From positions 74,048-138,047 of the forward strand of contig DAOMQA010000005.1 of the NCBI GenBank assembly GCA_035445085.1: a stretch of 64,000 nucleotides of DNA, read 5' to 3'. The position numbers and the translations under genes are program-made. The DNA is from JBDHXE01 sp035445085. Lineage in GTDB: Bacteria; Bacteroidota; Ignavibacteria; Kapaibacteriales; UBA2268. Under the pieces are notes generated by a model that saw only the letters and a list, made by a program, of their open reading frames with translations, was not told the DNA's origin and made no database searches. Below, one piece after another: positions 35,718-44,492 of the stretch. Every line of letters begins with the position of its first letter. Position 1 is the stretch's first letter.

Positions 35718-37095
35718 AGATATTAATAGCTTAAGCCCAGAAATAGTTTTTTTAATTTGTGGCGTTTTATTTGGCTTACTCATGGTATATGCAAACCCTC
35801 CCTATCATTCTAATGACGAAGATAGGCACTTTTATTTAGCTTATAATTACTCTGAAGGTAATTTAGCTCCAACAGTGCAAAACGGCAAGGTTGGCTTTAT
35901 TTTGCCTATTAGTTTATATAATATTACTGTATCTACACAAGGTAAAAATTACAATGCAGGTCAGAAGGTTTCTCGGCAAATGATAGATAATGCCGAGAAA
36001 GTTCCATTAAATAAAGATAAAAATTTGTTTTATGAAGCAACAACTATAAATATCAATCCTATTGCGTACATTGGACCAATTATAGGAATGTCTGTTGGTA
36101 AAGTCATAAATGATAACCCAATCCATATATTATGGGCTGGGAGGATTGGTAGTTTACTATTTTATCTATTAATAGTATATTTTGCTATAAAATTAATTCC
36201 ATTCCATAAATTTCCCTTAACGCTTATTGCATTAAATCCGATGTCTCTTTACCAAGCCACATCAATAACTTATGATACTCCAATTTTTGCATTAACGCTC
36301 TTATTGTTTGCTTATACATTCAAACTCCTCTTTGACGAAACAACTATAAATGAGAATAATATAATTATGATTGTAGCAATAGCTTTAATAATCAATTTTT
36401 CTAAAGATGGCTACTTTTTACTTCCATTTATAGCATTATTATTACCTATGAATAGGTTTAAGAATAAAAATTTATATTATATAATGCTTGCAAGCCTAAT
36501 TATCTCAATATTTATTCCTAATTGGACTTGGGGCGTTTATTTTCAAAGTTTGAATCTGCCTAACCCTAAGCCCTTAGTAAGTGATTTTCAATATGGCGGT
36601 AGTGAGCAAATAAATTTCCTGCTATCTAATCCATTTGGCTCTTTGTATAATATATTTATGAATATTATTACACAAGGCAAAGAGTGGATGTGGGGTGTAT
36701 TTGGCAGATTTGGTTATTCATATTCAGTCTTAAATAAAGGGTTAATAACAGTTTACGGACTATTTTTATTTACTTATATCTTATTAGATAATAGCGGTAA
36801 ATACGAAGTTACAGACAAACAAAGATATTTATTACTTTCTTTAGGAATCTTAACAGCTTTGATGATTATTGTCGGCTTTTATACCGTAGCTTCACCAGTA
36901 GGCGCTAAGTTAATTTTCGGAGTGCAAGGTAGATACTTTATACCTACATTGCCTTTCTTTATTTTTGCTCTATCCAATAATATTATAAAGAAGGAGCAAT
37001 TCTTAGAACTAAAAGGAGTGGTAGCGATTTCAGCAATTGTAATAATGCTTTCGTATACAGTTTACTTTTTAGATAAGCAATTATGGATGAATTAA
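35695..37095 (+). CDS. DUF2142 family multi-pass membrane protein
   Basis: A 466-residue protein with about eleven predicted transmembrane helices. The first periplasmic segment has NPPYHSNDEDRHFYLAYNYS, which fits the DUF2142 pattern of PPxxxxDExxHF and is the acidic motif shared with GT-C-type glycosyltransferases, so it may use a polyprenyl-phosphate sugar donor. Function is inferred from fold only. It overlaps the TPR gene by 23 bases. A 71-base A/T-rich gap leads to the acyl-CoA dehydrogenase. Confidence 0.8.
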   Translation: MKIPNIIKDINSLSPEIVFLICGVLFGLLMVYANPPYHSNDEDRHFYLAYNYSEGNLAPTVQNGKVGFILPISLYNITVSTQGKNYNAGQKVSRQMIDNAEKVPLNKDKNLFYEATTININPIAYIGPIIGMSVGKVINDNPIHILWAGRIGSLLFYLLIVYFAIKLIPFHKFPLTLIALNPMSLYQATSITYDTPIFALTLLLFAYTFKLLFDETTINENNIIMIVAIALIINFSKDGYFLLPFIALLLPMNRFKNKNLYYIMLASLIISIFIPNWTWGVYFQSLNLPNPKPLVSDFQYGGSEQINFLLSNPFGSLYNIFMNIITQGKEWMWGVFGRFGYSYSVLNKGLITVYGLFLFTYILLDNSGKYEVTDKQRYLLLSLGILTALMIIVGFYTVASPVGAKLIFGVQGRYFIPTLPFFIFALSNNIIKKEQFLELKGVVAISAIVIMLSYTVYFLDKQLWMN

Positions 37096-37166
37096 TTTTT
37101 TTCACTAGAAACAATCAAATATTTTTATTATATTTATAAATAATTAAAATCGAATACAAGGTTATT

Positions 37167-38306
37167 ATGGAATTCTTATTAACAGAAGAACAATTGATGC
37201 TAAAAGATATGGTATCAAAATTTGCAAAAGAAAAGATAGCACCAGTTGCGTCAGATAATGAACGTAATCATAGATTCCCAGCAGATATTATTGCAGAAGC
37301 AGGTGAATTAGGATTAATGGGTATAGCTTACCCTACTGAGTACGGCGGAGCAGGAATGGACTATGTTTCATACTTTTTAGCAGTAGAAGAAATTTCAAGA
37401 TGGTGTGCCTCTACAGGTGTAATTATTTCTGCACATTCTTCATTGGTGTGTGATCCAATTTATAGATTTGGTACTGAAGCACAAAAGCAAAAGTATTTAC
37501 CAGATATGCTTTCAGGTAAAAAAATTGGGTCATTTTCTCTTACTGAATCAAATGCAGGTTCAGATTCTGGAGCGACTCAAACAACAGCTAAATTTGAAAA
37601 TGGCAAATGGATACTAAACGGTTCAAAATTATTTGCTACTAATGGGAAAGAGGCAGATGTTTTTGTATTGATAGCATCAACAGAACCATCCCTAAAAACG
37701 CGAGGAGTTACTGCTTTTATAGTAGATAAAGATACTCCCGGCTATAAAATTGGGAAAATAGAGCATAAGCTTGGAATACGCTCCTCTTCTACTACCGAGA
37801 TAATCTTAGAAAACGTAGAAGTCCCTGATGACAATAGATTAGGCGAACTGAATGGTGGTTTTAAAATCGCTATGATTACTCTTGATGGCGGTAGATTAGG
37901 TATTGCATCGCAAGCATTAGGTATAGCCAGAGCATCATTAGAAGATTCTATTAAATACTCTAAAGAGAGACATCAATTCGACCAACCAATTTCAAACTTT
38001 CAGGCAATTCAATGGATGATAGCCGATATGACTACACGTTATGAAGCTGCTTGGATGCTGAATTGGCGTGCTAGCCGTATGAAAGACCTTAAAATGAACT
38101 ACTCAAAAGAAGCAGCTATGGCAAAGTTAGATGCTTCAGAAACAGCAATGTTCTGTGCAAATAGAGCAATTCAAATTCATGGTGGGTATGGATATACGGA
38201 GGATTTTAATGTAGAGCGTTATTATAGAGACGCAAAGATTACAGAGATTTACGAAGGTACTAGTGAAATCCAAAGATTAGTAATTTCTAGAAGTATGCTT
38301 AAATAA
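37167..38306 (+). CDS. Acyl-CoA dehydrogenase
   Basis: FAD flavoenzyme that introduces the alpha-beta double bond in acyl-CoA. The 379 residues cover the whole fold: the FAD segments FSLTESNAGSDSGA near 128-141 and WILNGSKLFATNG, the loop before VEVP, and the C-terminal IHGGYGYTED and YRDAKITEIYEGTSEIQ; the glutamate of YEGTSEIQ is the catalytic base of the short-chain/butyryl-like class. Substrate chain length cannot be told. It is 40 bases upstream of paaA in the same direction, so it may act on an aromatic or short-chain CoA ester in the same route. Confidence 0.93.
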   Translation: MEFLLTEEQLMLKDMVSKFAKEKIAPVASDNERNHRFPADIIAEAGELGLMGIAYPTEYGGAGMDYVSYFLAVEEISRWCASTGVIISAHSSLVCDPIYRFGTEAQKQKYLPDMLSGKKIGSFSLTESNAGSDSGATQTTAKFENGKWILNGSKLFATNGKEADVFVLIASTEPSLKTRGVTAFIVDKDTPGYKIGKIEHKLGIRSSSTTEIILENVEVPDDNRLGELNGGFKIAMITLDGGRLGIASQALGIARASLEDSIKYSKERHQFDQPISNFQAIQWMIADMTTRYEAAWMLNWRASRMKDLKMNYSKEAAMAKLDASETAMFCANRAIQIHGGYGYTEDFNVERYYRDAKITEIYEGTSEIQRLVISRSMLK

Positions 38307-38345
38307 AATAGATAGATAAGTAAAATAAATTAAGGTGAGGAAGCA

Positions 38346-39275
38346 ATGTCTAATGAGAATAAATTAGAAGAGTTTCAAAAGGCAATAAATGTTGGCGAGA
38401 AAATAGAACCAAAAGATTGGATGCCTGAAGAATATAGGAAAAATCTTATACGAATGATTTCCCAGCATGCACATTCAGAAATAGTAGGTATGTTGCCTGA
38501 AGGTAATTGGGTTAGTAGAGCTCCTTCTCTGCGAAGGAAAATGATACTTTTAGCAAAAATTCAAGATGAGGCTGGACATGGCTTATATTTATATAATGCC
38601 GCTGAAACATTGGGTATATCGCGTGAAGAAATGATTGATAATTTATTAACAGGTAAAGCAAAGTATTCCTCTATCTTTAATTATCCTACTTTAACTTGGG
38701 CAGATATTGGTACAATAGGATGGTTAGTTGATGGAGCTGCTATGGTAAACCAAGTAAGTTTAATGCGCACATCTTACGGACCTTATTCACGTGCCATGGT
38801 AAGAATTTGTAAAGAGGAAGCTTTTCATAATAGGCAAGGCTACGAATTAATTGCGGAGCTATGCAATGGAACAGCAGAGCAAAAACAAATGGCCCAAGAC
38901 GCTTTAAATCGCTGGTGGTGGCCTTCTTTAGCAATGTTTGGACCAGACGATAGCCGTTCTACACATAGTGAACAATCGTTAAAATGGAAAATTAAATCTG
39001 AATCCAACGAATCGTTGAGACAGAAGTTCATTAATATGACTGTACCTCAAGCAGAAGCTCGTGGGCTAAAAATTCCAGACCCAAACTTAAAGTATCATCC
39101 AGCTACAAAAACATATACTTATGGGCAAATTAATTGGGACGAGTTTTTTAATGTAATTAAAGGCAATGGTCCTTTAAATAAACTTCGCCTTCATACACGC
39201 AATCAAGCACACAAGAATGGCGAATGGGTACGGTTAGCAGCTGAAGCATATTCAAATAAAAAGAATTTAAAATAA
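38346..39275 (+). CDS. paaA: 1,2-phenylacetyl-CoA epoxidase subunit PaaA
   Basis: The catalytic diiron subunit of the multicomponent phenylacetyl-CoA epoxidase, which opens aromatic catabolism by epoxidising the ring. The 309 residues carry the ferritin-like diiron ligands: QHAHSEIVGMLPEGNW, KIQDEAGHGLYLY, and later ICKEEAFHNRQGYE. All the expected Glu and His ligands are visible. A GAGGAAGCAATG start region gives a clear ribosome-binding site. It leads a paaABC run and follows an acyl-CoA dehydrogenase. Confidence 0.95.
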   Translation: MSNENKLEEFQKAINVGEKIEPKDWMPEEYRKNLIRMISQHAHSEIVGMLPEGNWVSRAPSLRRKMILLAKIQDEAGHGLYLYNAAETLGISREEMIDNLLTGKAKYSSIFNYPTLTWADIGTIGWLVDGAAMVNQVSLMRTSYGPYSRAMVRICKEEAFHNRQGYELIAELCNGTAEQKQMAQDALNRWWWPSLAMFGPDDSRSTHSEQSLKWKIKSESNESLRQKFINMTVPQAEARGLKIPDPNLKYHPATKTYTYGQINWDEFFNVIKGNGPLNKLRLHTRNQAHKNGEWVRLAAEAYSNKKNLK

Positions 39276-39295
39276 TAATTTATATGAGGAATGAA

Positions 39296-39589
39296 ATGAG
39301 CGATACACAATGGAAATTATGGGAGGTTTTTGTTCAAGTAAAAACAGGAAAACCACACGAACATGTAGGTAATGTTCACGCTGCTGATGCTGAAATGGCA
39401 ATACAGAATGCCAGGGATGTTTATGCTCGAAGAGATAAACTTACTAGTATATGGGTTGTACCTTCAGAGCTGATAACAGCTACAACTCCAAATGATAATG
39501 ATTCATTTTTCGATTCTGTAGATAGCAAAATTTATAGGCATCCACTATTCTATAAAATACCAAAAGGGGTAAGCGTTGATGTCGAATAA
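39296..39589 (+). CDS. paaB: 1,2-phenylacetyl-CoA epoxidase subunit PaaB
   Basis: Small bridging subunit of the epoxidase complex. The protein reads WKLWEVFVQVKTGKPHEHVGNVHAADAEMA and later ARDVYARRDKLTSIWVVPS, the two diagnostic PaaB blocks. The ATG at 39296 is chosen because TGAGGA ends five bases upstream; the earlier ATG at 39284 would put that site inside the gene. The stop overlaps the paaC start by about ten bases, so the subunits are coupled. Confidence 0.95.
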   Translation: MSDTQWKLWEVFVQVKTGKPHEHVGNVHAADAEMAIQNARDVYARRDKLTSIWVVPSELITATTPNDNDSFFDSVDSKIYRHPLFYKIPKGVSVDVE

Positions 39590-40337
39590 TAATTTATTAA
39601 ACTATGTGTTAGCTTTAGCAGATGATAGATTGATATTGTCTCACAGGCTGGCAGAATGGTGCGGGCATGCTCCAATATTAGAAGAAGATATAGCTTTGAC
39701 TAATATAGCTCTTGATAGTTTAGGTCAAGCGTCGCTATTTTATAAATATGCAGCAGATATTGAAGGAAACGGAAGAACTGAAGATGACTATGCTTATAAA
39801 CGTAGCGAAAGAGAATTTCGTAACTTATTATTAGTAGAACAAGCTAATCAAGATTTCGCTTATACATTAGCACGTCAATTCTTTTTTGATGCCTATGAAT
39901 TATTTCTATACGAAGAATTATTAAAAAGTAGCGATTCTCAATTACAAGCTATTGCAGAGAAGTCTATTAAAGAAACAAAGTATCATATTAGGCACTCTAC
40001 CCAATGGATGCTTAGGTTAGGCGATGGCACTGATGAAAGTAAACTAAGAATCCAAGCAGCTTGTGATTACCTATGGATGTATGTAGGCGAAATGTTTACT
40101 AATTTAGAAGAAGAAAACGACTTAATTATTAACAATATTATTCCTGCAAATAAATTACTATGGAATAAATGGTTTGATTTCGTATCTGATGTAATGAAAG
40201 AAGCAACTCTTATTACACCCCCACCCGATGCCTTTATGCAAAGCGGTGGACGGCATGGCATACACACTGAGCATTTAGGTCATATTTTGGCTGATATGCA
40301 ATATTTGCCACGCACCTACCCAAATGCAAAATGGTAA
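39579..40337 (+). CDS. paaC: 1,2-phenylacetyl-CoA epoxidase subunit PaaC
   Basis: Structural partner of PaaA, a ferritin-like subunit. The 252 residues start with LLNYVLALADDRLILSHRLAEWCGHAP, and LLVEQANQDFAYTLARQFFFDAYE follows; the conserved acidic ligand region is as in PaaC. The ATG at 39579 is chosen over the TTG at 39576. paaD and paaE, which usually follow, are missing: a hairpin comes directly after the stop and then a restriction-modification cassette in the opposite direction. Confidence 0.95.
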   Translation: MSNNNLLNYVLALADDRLILSHRLAEWCGHAPILEEDIALTNIALDSLGQASLFYKYAADIEGNGRTEDDYAYKRSEREFRNLLLVEQANQDFAYTLARQFFFDAYELFLYEELLKSSDSQLQAIAEKSIKETKYHIRHSTQWMLRLGDGTDESKLRIQAACDYLWMYVGEMFTNLEEENDLIINNIIPANKLLWNKWFDFVSDVMKEATLITPPPDAFMQSGGRHGIHTEHLGHILADMQYLPRTYPNAKW

Positions 40338-40349
40338 AATATTAAAGAA

Positions 40350-40389
40350 CCCCAAACAGGTCTGTATAAGATATTACAGACCGTTGGGG
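40350..40389 (+). terminator. Long imperfect hairpin after paaC
   Basis: Arms at 40350-40366 and 40375-40389 pair over about 15 bases with two bulged bases and an eight-base loop. There is no clear T-run behind it, so it could be a terminator without a U-tract or a repeat element. Confidence 0.5.
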
Positions 40390-40481
40390 GTAGCTTTGTA
40401 AGTGTTAGCGAAAATAATGTAAGCACTGATGTTAATACCTTCCCCTAACTTTCGTAAAACTGCTTGTTCGTGTGCAGGGTT

Positions 40482-41249
40482 TTATTGTATATATTTCTCA
40501 AACGGTTTTACAAATTTCTTAATCATATCATCTGCTCGTTTTTTAGCTTGGGTTACAAAATGTTTCAAGTAAGACTTTGCCCAACTTTCCATAGTCCCGC
40601 TATAAGTTTGGTCTAAATCCCGAACGTGAAATTGAATTTGCATTGCTGCCGCCCAATTTATATAAAGGTCGTTTGGTTGTGCTTTGAACAAACAAGCGAA
40701 ATGCGTGTCATTACAAGCCAATTTGTCATTATTTAACAACCAATCAATTTCAAAATAGTTAATCGTAAAATTATCATACTCTTTATTGTCAAGCATTTTG
40801 GCACAAACTTGTGCCAATTTGAACGCTGAAATAATATTTGGCGGTTGTGCAGATTTAGAAACATTCCGAGTTTTAATGTCGATGATTTCATAAAAGCCAT
40901 TTTTTACTACCAAAATATCTGCGGTGTCGTTTTGCTTTTCGTCAAACGGATTTTCAATACTCCATTTGTCTGTTGCGTTCTTGCCACGGCTTAGTAAAAA
41001 CAAAACTGTTGGTGAATTGAACAATGCTTGTCGTGCTTCAAAGCCGATTACTTCTGGATTTTTGCTAAATAGGTCATTCAAATATTCGTATTGACGAAAT
41101 GTATTTTTGGGAAATTGTTTTTTGATTTCGCTGTAAACGTGTTTGTCAAACGGCTCGCCTGCTGCGTGACCTGACAATGTCCCTGACAGTGGTTTGGAAA
41201 CAGAGGTCCCTTTTATATTCTTTGATAACTTACTGTAATCTACGTTCAT
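40482..41249 (-). CDS. HincII-type restriction endonuclease (predicted GTYRAC specificity)
   Basis: A 255-residue close homologue of HincII/HindII, type IIP enzymes that cut GTYRAC to blunt ends. The shared landmarks are the SGTLSGHAAGEPF start region, QYEYLNDLF, FNSPTVLFLLSRGK, the catalytic core D111, D124 and K126 (offset by three from HincII D114, D127, K129), and HVRDLDQ and SWAKSYLKHFVTQA towards the end. The conservation is high enough to predict the same target. The gene overlaps the methyltransferase stop region and both are transcribed leftwards. A chain break or missing residue is not seen, so it should be active. Confidence 0.93.
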   Translation of the reverse strand: MNVDYSKLSKNIKGTSVSKPLSGTLSGHAAGEPFDKHVYSEIKKQFPKNTFRQYEYLNDLFSKNPEVIGFEARQALFNSPTVLFLLSRGKNATDKWSIENPFDEKQNDTADILVVKNGFYEIIDIKTRNVSKSAQPPNIISAFKLAQVCAKMLDNKEYDNFTINYFEIDWLLNNDKLACNDTHFACLFKAQPNDLYINWAAAMQIQFHVRDLDQTYSGTMESWAKSYLKHFVTQAKKRADDMIKKFVKPFEKYIQ

Positions 41250-42895
41250 CTTTTGATTTCAAAAAGTTGGTTAAACAATGTGTTGATTTTCGAAAGCAAC
41301 TTTTTGTCTTTGTTCGTCAGAAATTGTCGCGTCAAATCGGTAATGGAATTGTGTAACAAAATTTCGTTTTTGTTATTCCAATCTATTTTTTTAAACGGAA
41401 TACTTGCAATTGGTTTTTCGGAAAACTCAACAATGTTCCCTTTTACAATACCGTTGCATTTAAGCCAATCAAAAATTATTGCTTGGTTGAGATATGCTAA
41501 AATATATTCAATACTTTCTTTGGTTCCAGATTTCCTAAAAATAGCCGTTACGTCTTGTGTCGGGAAAACTCTGCCTTCCACTAACGCAAAACGGAAATAA
41601 TCTTTGTTTGAAATGCGCTCTTTACAGGGAACAAAAATTCGTTGCTCGACCTTACTGAACAAATTGAAATTTCTCAAGAAAACCCATTCCCAATAATTTA
41701 TTTTTCGGTTGTATTGATAGCGTTTCTCTAAATCAGTTTTGTACTTCTGAAAATGCGTATAAAAGTTTGGATATATTTTTTGGAGTTCACTTTCTTCTAA
41801 TCTATAATTGATGAAAATGTATTTTGTAATGCGTTGAGCAAAAAATGGTGTTAAATCTTTTGCTTTAACCACGTTAATTGTTGCGGATTTCTCGGCTCTA
41901 TTTAATTCGTATCCGTTCACTTGAAACGCTTTGTCTAAACCGCTGACCAATCCGTTTCCAATGTCGCAGATTTCACCAATAGTGTGAAATTCCGTTTTTT
42001 CTTCGTCAAAAAAACTAAGTAATGAGGTCGGATTTTGTTTTTGACAAACTATTTCTAATTGTTGCAATTCTTCCTTTACTTCATCACTTTGTAACAACCA
42101 ACGTTCATTTGTTTTGAAATGTGAAACTTGCAAGTATTCAGCATCTTTGAGCGGAATTTGGTTTTGTAAATTTTCAAGTATTTCAGCAGTCAGACGTTGA
42201 TTAGCATAAAACTTTACAACCTTAATACTTCGACTACGCTCAGTACAAGTTTTGCCTGTTTTTTGTTTGCTTTTTATAAACTTAAAAATGACGATGGAAA
42301 CAGTAACTTTGTCAAAAATTGGCGTCTCATTAAAATGATAAATTTCTTCAAAATAGCCGTTTTGCACCATATAATTTCGCAACGAAATGGAATGAGTTGT
42401 ATTCATCCAGTACTCAGGGCAAATAAAAATTAATTGTCCGTTTTCATTTAGTAATTCAATGGATTTAAGAATGAAAATGTACAGATAATCGCAAAGCGAA
42501 TTGAAATATTTATTCCAAATAGGATTAGTAGAAAGTTCTTGTTTTAATTTATCTTCCAAATTTTTCCAACGTATATATGGAGGGTTCCCGATAATTAAAT
42601 CAAACTTGTCGTCAATGTTTGCAGAAACAAAACTTTCGTAACAAACAAAGGGAAAATTGGTCGCTAAATCTGGGTCAATTTCAAAAGCGTCTAGATTGTT
42701 ATAACCTTTTTGTTGTAACGTTTCCAAAAAGACGCCCTCGCCACAAGATGGTTCTAAAATTTTTGAATTAGCAGAAATACGTTGAACTGAGCTTGTTGAA
42801 GTTTCAGCCAATCCAACCATAAAATCAGCCACTACTTTTGGTGTAAAGTATTGCCCGAATTTATTTTTGCTATTCTGTTTTACTACTACTTCCAT
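41246..42895 (-). CDS. HincII-type DNA adenine methyltransferase
   Basis: An N6-adenine methyltransferase of 549 residues, partner of the adjacent HincII-type endonuclease. The SAM-binding region follows KFGQYFTPKVVADFMV, with ILEPSCGEGVF (motif I) near residues 45-55, and the catalytic IGNPPYIRW (motif IV) lies near 104-112. The TaqI-like C-terminal target-recognition part is complete. Between about residues 214 and 223, a stretch CTERSRSIK is a translated dispersed repeat and looks like an in-frame insertion. It overlaps the endonuclease by four bases and the truncated type I gene by 26. Confidence 0.92.
   Translation of the reverse strand: MEVVVKQNSKNKFGQYFTPKVVADFMVGLAETSTSSVQRISANSKILEPSCGEGVFLETLQQKGYNNLDAFEIDPDLATNFPFVCYESFVSANIDDKFDLIIGNPPYIRWKNLEDKLKQELSTNPIWNKYFNSLCDYLYIFILKSIELLNENGQLIFICPEYWMNTTHSISLRNYMVQNGYFEEIYHFNETPIFDKVTVSIVIFKFIKSKQKTGKTCTERSRSIKVVKFYANQRLTAEILENLQNQIPLKDAEYLQVSHFKTNERWLLQSDEVKEELQQLEIVCQKQNPTSLLSFFDEEKTEFHTIGEICDIGNGLVSGLDKAFQVNGYELNRAEKSATINVVKAKDLTPFFAQRITKYIFINYRLEESELQKIYPNFYTHFQKYKTDLEKRYQYNRKINYWEWVFLRNFNLFSKVEQRIFVPCKERISNKDYFRFALVEGRVFPTQDVTAIFRKSGTKESIEYILAYLNQAIIFDWLKCNGIVKGNIVEFSEKPIASIPFKKIDWNNKNEILLHNSITDLTRQFLTNKDKKLLSKINTLFNQLFEIKR
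42227..42250. repeat. Dispersed TERSRS-type repeat inside the methyltransferase gene
   Basis: A 24-base element that matches a repeat widely scattered in Bacteroidota and some other phyla, recognisable by the core CTTCGACTACGCTCAG. The outer four bases at each end are inverted (ACTT and AAGT). Translated in the methyltransferase frame it reads TERSRS. It does not break the frame. Confidence 0.75.
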
Positions 42896-43121
42896 TTAAA
42901 AACCCTATTTCGGCAAAGTTACACTTTTTTCGTTTTTGTTCTGTTACGGCTTCTTCGGGCGTAAGTTTGATTTCTTTTTTCCTAACAAGACAAGTAGTGT
43001 AATATGCCTCCTTGTCTTTAAGGGTTTTAGTTATTATGCTTTTTTCAAGTTTTTCAATCTGTTCTTGTGAAAATTGAGTTAGCTTATAATTACTGTCTTT
43101 TAGAATTTCTGCTATTGTCAT
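42870..43121 (-). pseudogene. Truncated N-terminus of a type I restriction-modification protein
   Basis: Eighty-three codons. The first 59 residues (MTIAEILKDSNYKLTQFS to KLTPEEAV) resemble, from memory, the N-terminal domain found in large type I-like restriction subunits, where the next residues read VRQLYxxKLxxxYGYP. Here that continuation is replaced by a different sequence (TEQKRKKCNFAE onward), so the homology breaks near position 42945. The next gene, the HincII-type methyltransferase, begins 26 bases before its stop. The best reading is a type I gene broken by insertion of the HincII cassette. It could also be a small expressed protein. Confidence 0.55.
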
Positions 43122-43215
43122 TTGCCATTTCCGATTTACGATAGCAAATGTTCTTCGGTCGTTTCAATTCCGAACTTTCAATTTAGCACGGTCGTCCGTT
43201 AGCATTGCTAACAAC
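43119..43215. repeat. Structured, G+C-richer intergenic block with two inverted repeats
   Basis: CATTTGC at 43119-43125 pairs with GCAAATG at 43144-43150, and a 15-base palindrome GTTAGCA-T-TGCTAAC lies at 43198-43212. CGGTCGT occurs twice between them. The block is visibly richer in G+C than the sequence around it and has no gene. It borders the HincII cassette. It looks like a dispersed intergenic element; a true integron attC site is not supported. Confidence 0.5.
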
Positions 43216-43293
43216 TATTTTATATAATCATTTTTTAATTATTAATACAAGGTCTAATTTTTTCAAATTTAATTTAAGATTAATAGCTACAAT

Positions 43294-44253
43294 TTATTTT
43301 AGAATTTTACCATTAGACATAAATACTTCATCGTCAAATAGTATAGTTGGCTTTTCGATAATACAACTTAAGCGAATAGGAATATCTGTATTCCCTCCCA
43401 ATCTTCTGTTATTTCCAAATGCTACAAAACACGTAGTTAGCGCTGATTCAGTCTCATAAAAATCATTCGATACTAAAGCACGTGGATTAATACCCAGCCC
43501 AAATTCTGATAGGTTACGGGCTTCTTCACCATACTTATTTAAGATTTTAGCTAAATACTTAGCATCATCCCCATCACCAGATATTTTTGTGGCAATTCCA
43601 TTCTCGATTTGTATACTTACAGTATTTTTTAGAATCCCTATTTGCTCAATATATCCATCTATCACTAAAGTTCCATTAGTCTTTGCATCAATAGGTGATA
43701 CAAAAACTTTTGTAGAAGGTATTATCCCTGTCTCCCCTATTTTCTTTAAAATACCAGTTACTGAAAATACTTCTCTGCCTTTTATAGGCAATGAAATATC
43801 GACGCCAGTTTTAGATTCAATTCTGACAATAGATGTATTTTTAAGTAATTCTTCATATTTCTGAACATTATTATTCAATTCATCTATATCTACTTGTAGA
43901 CAACGATTTAGCCCATCTTCTGATATTGGGGGCAATATTGCCACTCTAATCCCTAAATTAGAAATATCCTTTAACATATTAGAATGGAACATAGGAATGT
44001 CAGCAACAACTAACATTGTATCAACTGCCTTAGATGCCTCATAAATTATATTAGGAAGTTCGTCCAATTCGACAGCGGTATTTATTTCCATATAAAACGC
44101 ATCTTTGGTAATCTTCCTAGTTAATTCAAGGATATGTAGACCCACCTCTTGCTTTTTACTATCCGAGATTATCAAAATACTTTCATCTTCGTTTAAACAA
44201 AGATAATCCTTAATAAGTACATTTATAGCACGTTTCAACTTTAATGAAGCCAT
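43294..44253 (-). CDS. M29-like (leucyl aminopeptidase II-type) protein, possibly inactive
   Basis: A 319-residue protein resembling the short M29-like aminopeptidase family. The C-terminal half has the familiar order: REVFS and SPIDAKTNG near 165-195, then SEFGLGINPRAL near 252-263 with the conserved glutamate, FVAFGNNRRLGGNTDIPIRL near 277-297, and a final PTILFDDE. In typical members a histidine stands before the AFG (HIAFG) and a HLD follows PI; here these read TCFVAFG and IRLSC. Both histidine ligands and the aspartate are therefore changed. The rest of the fold is intact, so it may have lost catalysis or bind something else. It is monocistronic. Confidence 0.65.
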   Translation of the reverse strand: MASLKLKRAINVLIKDYLCLNEDESILIISDSKKQEVGLHILELTRKITKDAFYMEINTAVELDELPNIIYEASKAVDTMLVVADIPMFHSNMLKDISNLGIRVAILPPISEDGLNRCLQVDIDELNNNVQKYEELLKNTSIVRIESKTGVDISLPIKGREVFSVTGILKKIGETGIIPSTKVFVSPIDAKTNGTLVIDGYIEQIGILKNTVSIQIENGIATKISGDGDDAKYLAKILNKYGEEARNLSEFGLGINPRALVSNDFYETESALTTCFVAFGNNRRLGGNTDIPIRLSCIIEKPTILFDDEVFMSNGKILK

Positions 44254-44492
44254 AATAAAAACCTAATTTCAATTAATATCAACAATTCTTTTTTATCAAA
44301 ACGAACTTATAATAATCAACATTCAACAAAACATAGCTAAATAGTAGATATCTTTTCCTAACATCTATTTCATCTTTTAGATTTTGGTCTTATTTTGGAA
44401 TTTAAAAACAAAATCTTTTTAGTTTGTATAAATTAATCGCTAAGTTCGATACAAATATATAAATTTTTAATTTATTAATATCAAAAAAAATA

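Noticed and set aside
34932..37095. A two-gene secretion or polysaccharide export system (TPR protein plus DUF2142 protein)
   Set aside because: The tight overlap is real, but neither protein has a specific export motif, and no glycosyltransferase or polymerase gene is adjacent, so no system can be named.
41253..41600. Plus-strand ORFs of 60-115 codons inside the restriction genes and elsewhere
   Set aside because: They lie opposite conserved coding sequence, have no start signals or recognisable motifs, and look like shadows of the real frames.
43119..43215. Integron attC site at the edge of the restriction cassette
   Set aside because: The palindrome is short and its ends do not fit the attC core consensus on both sides, and no integrase gene is present.
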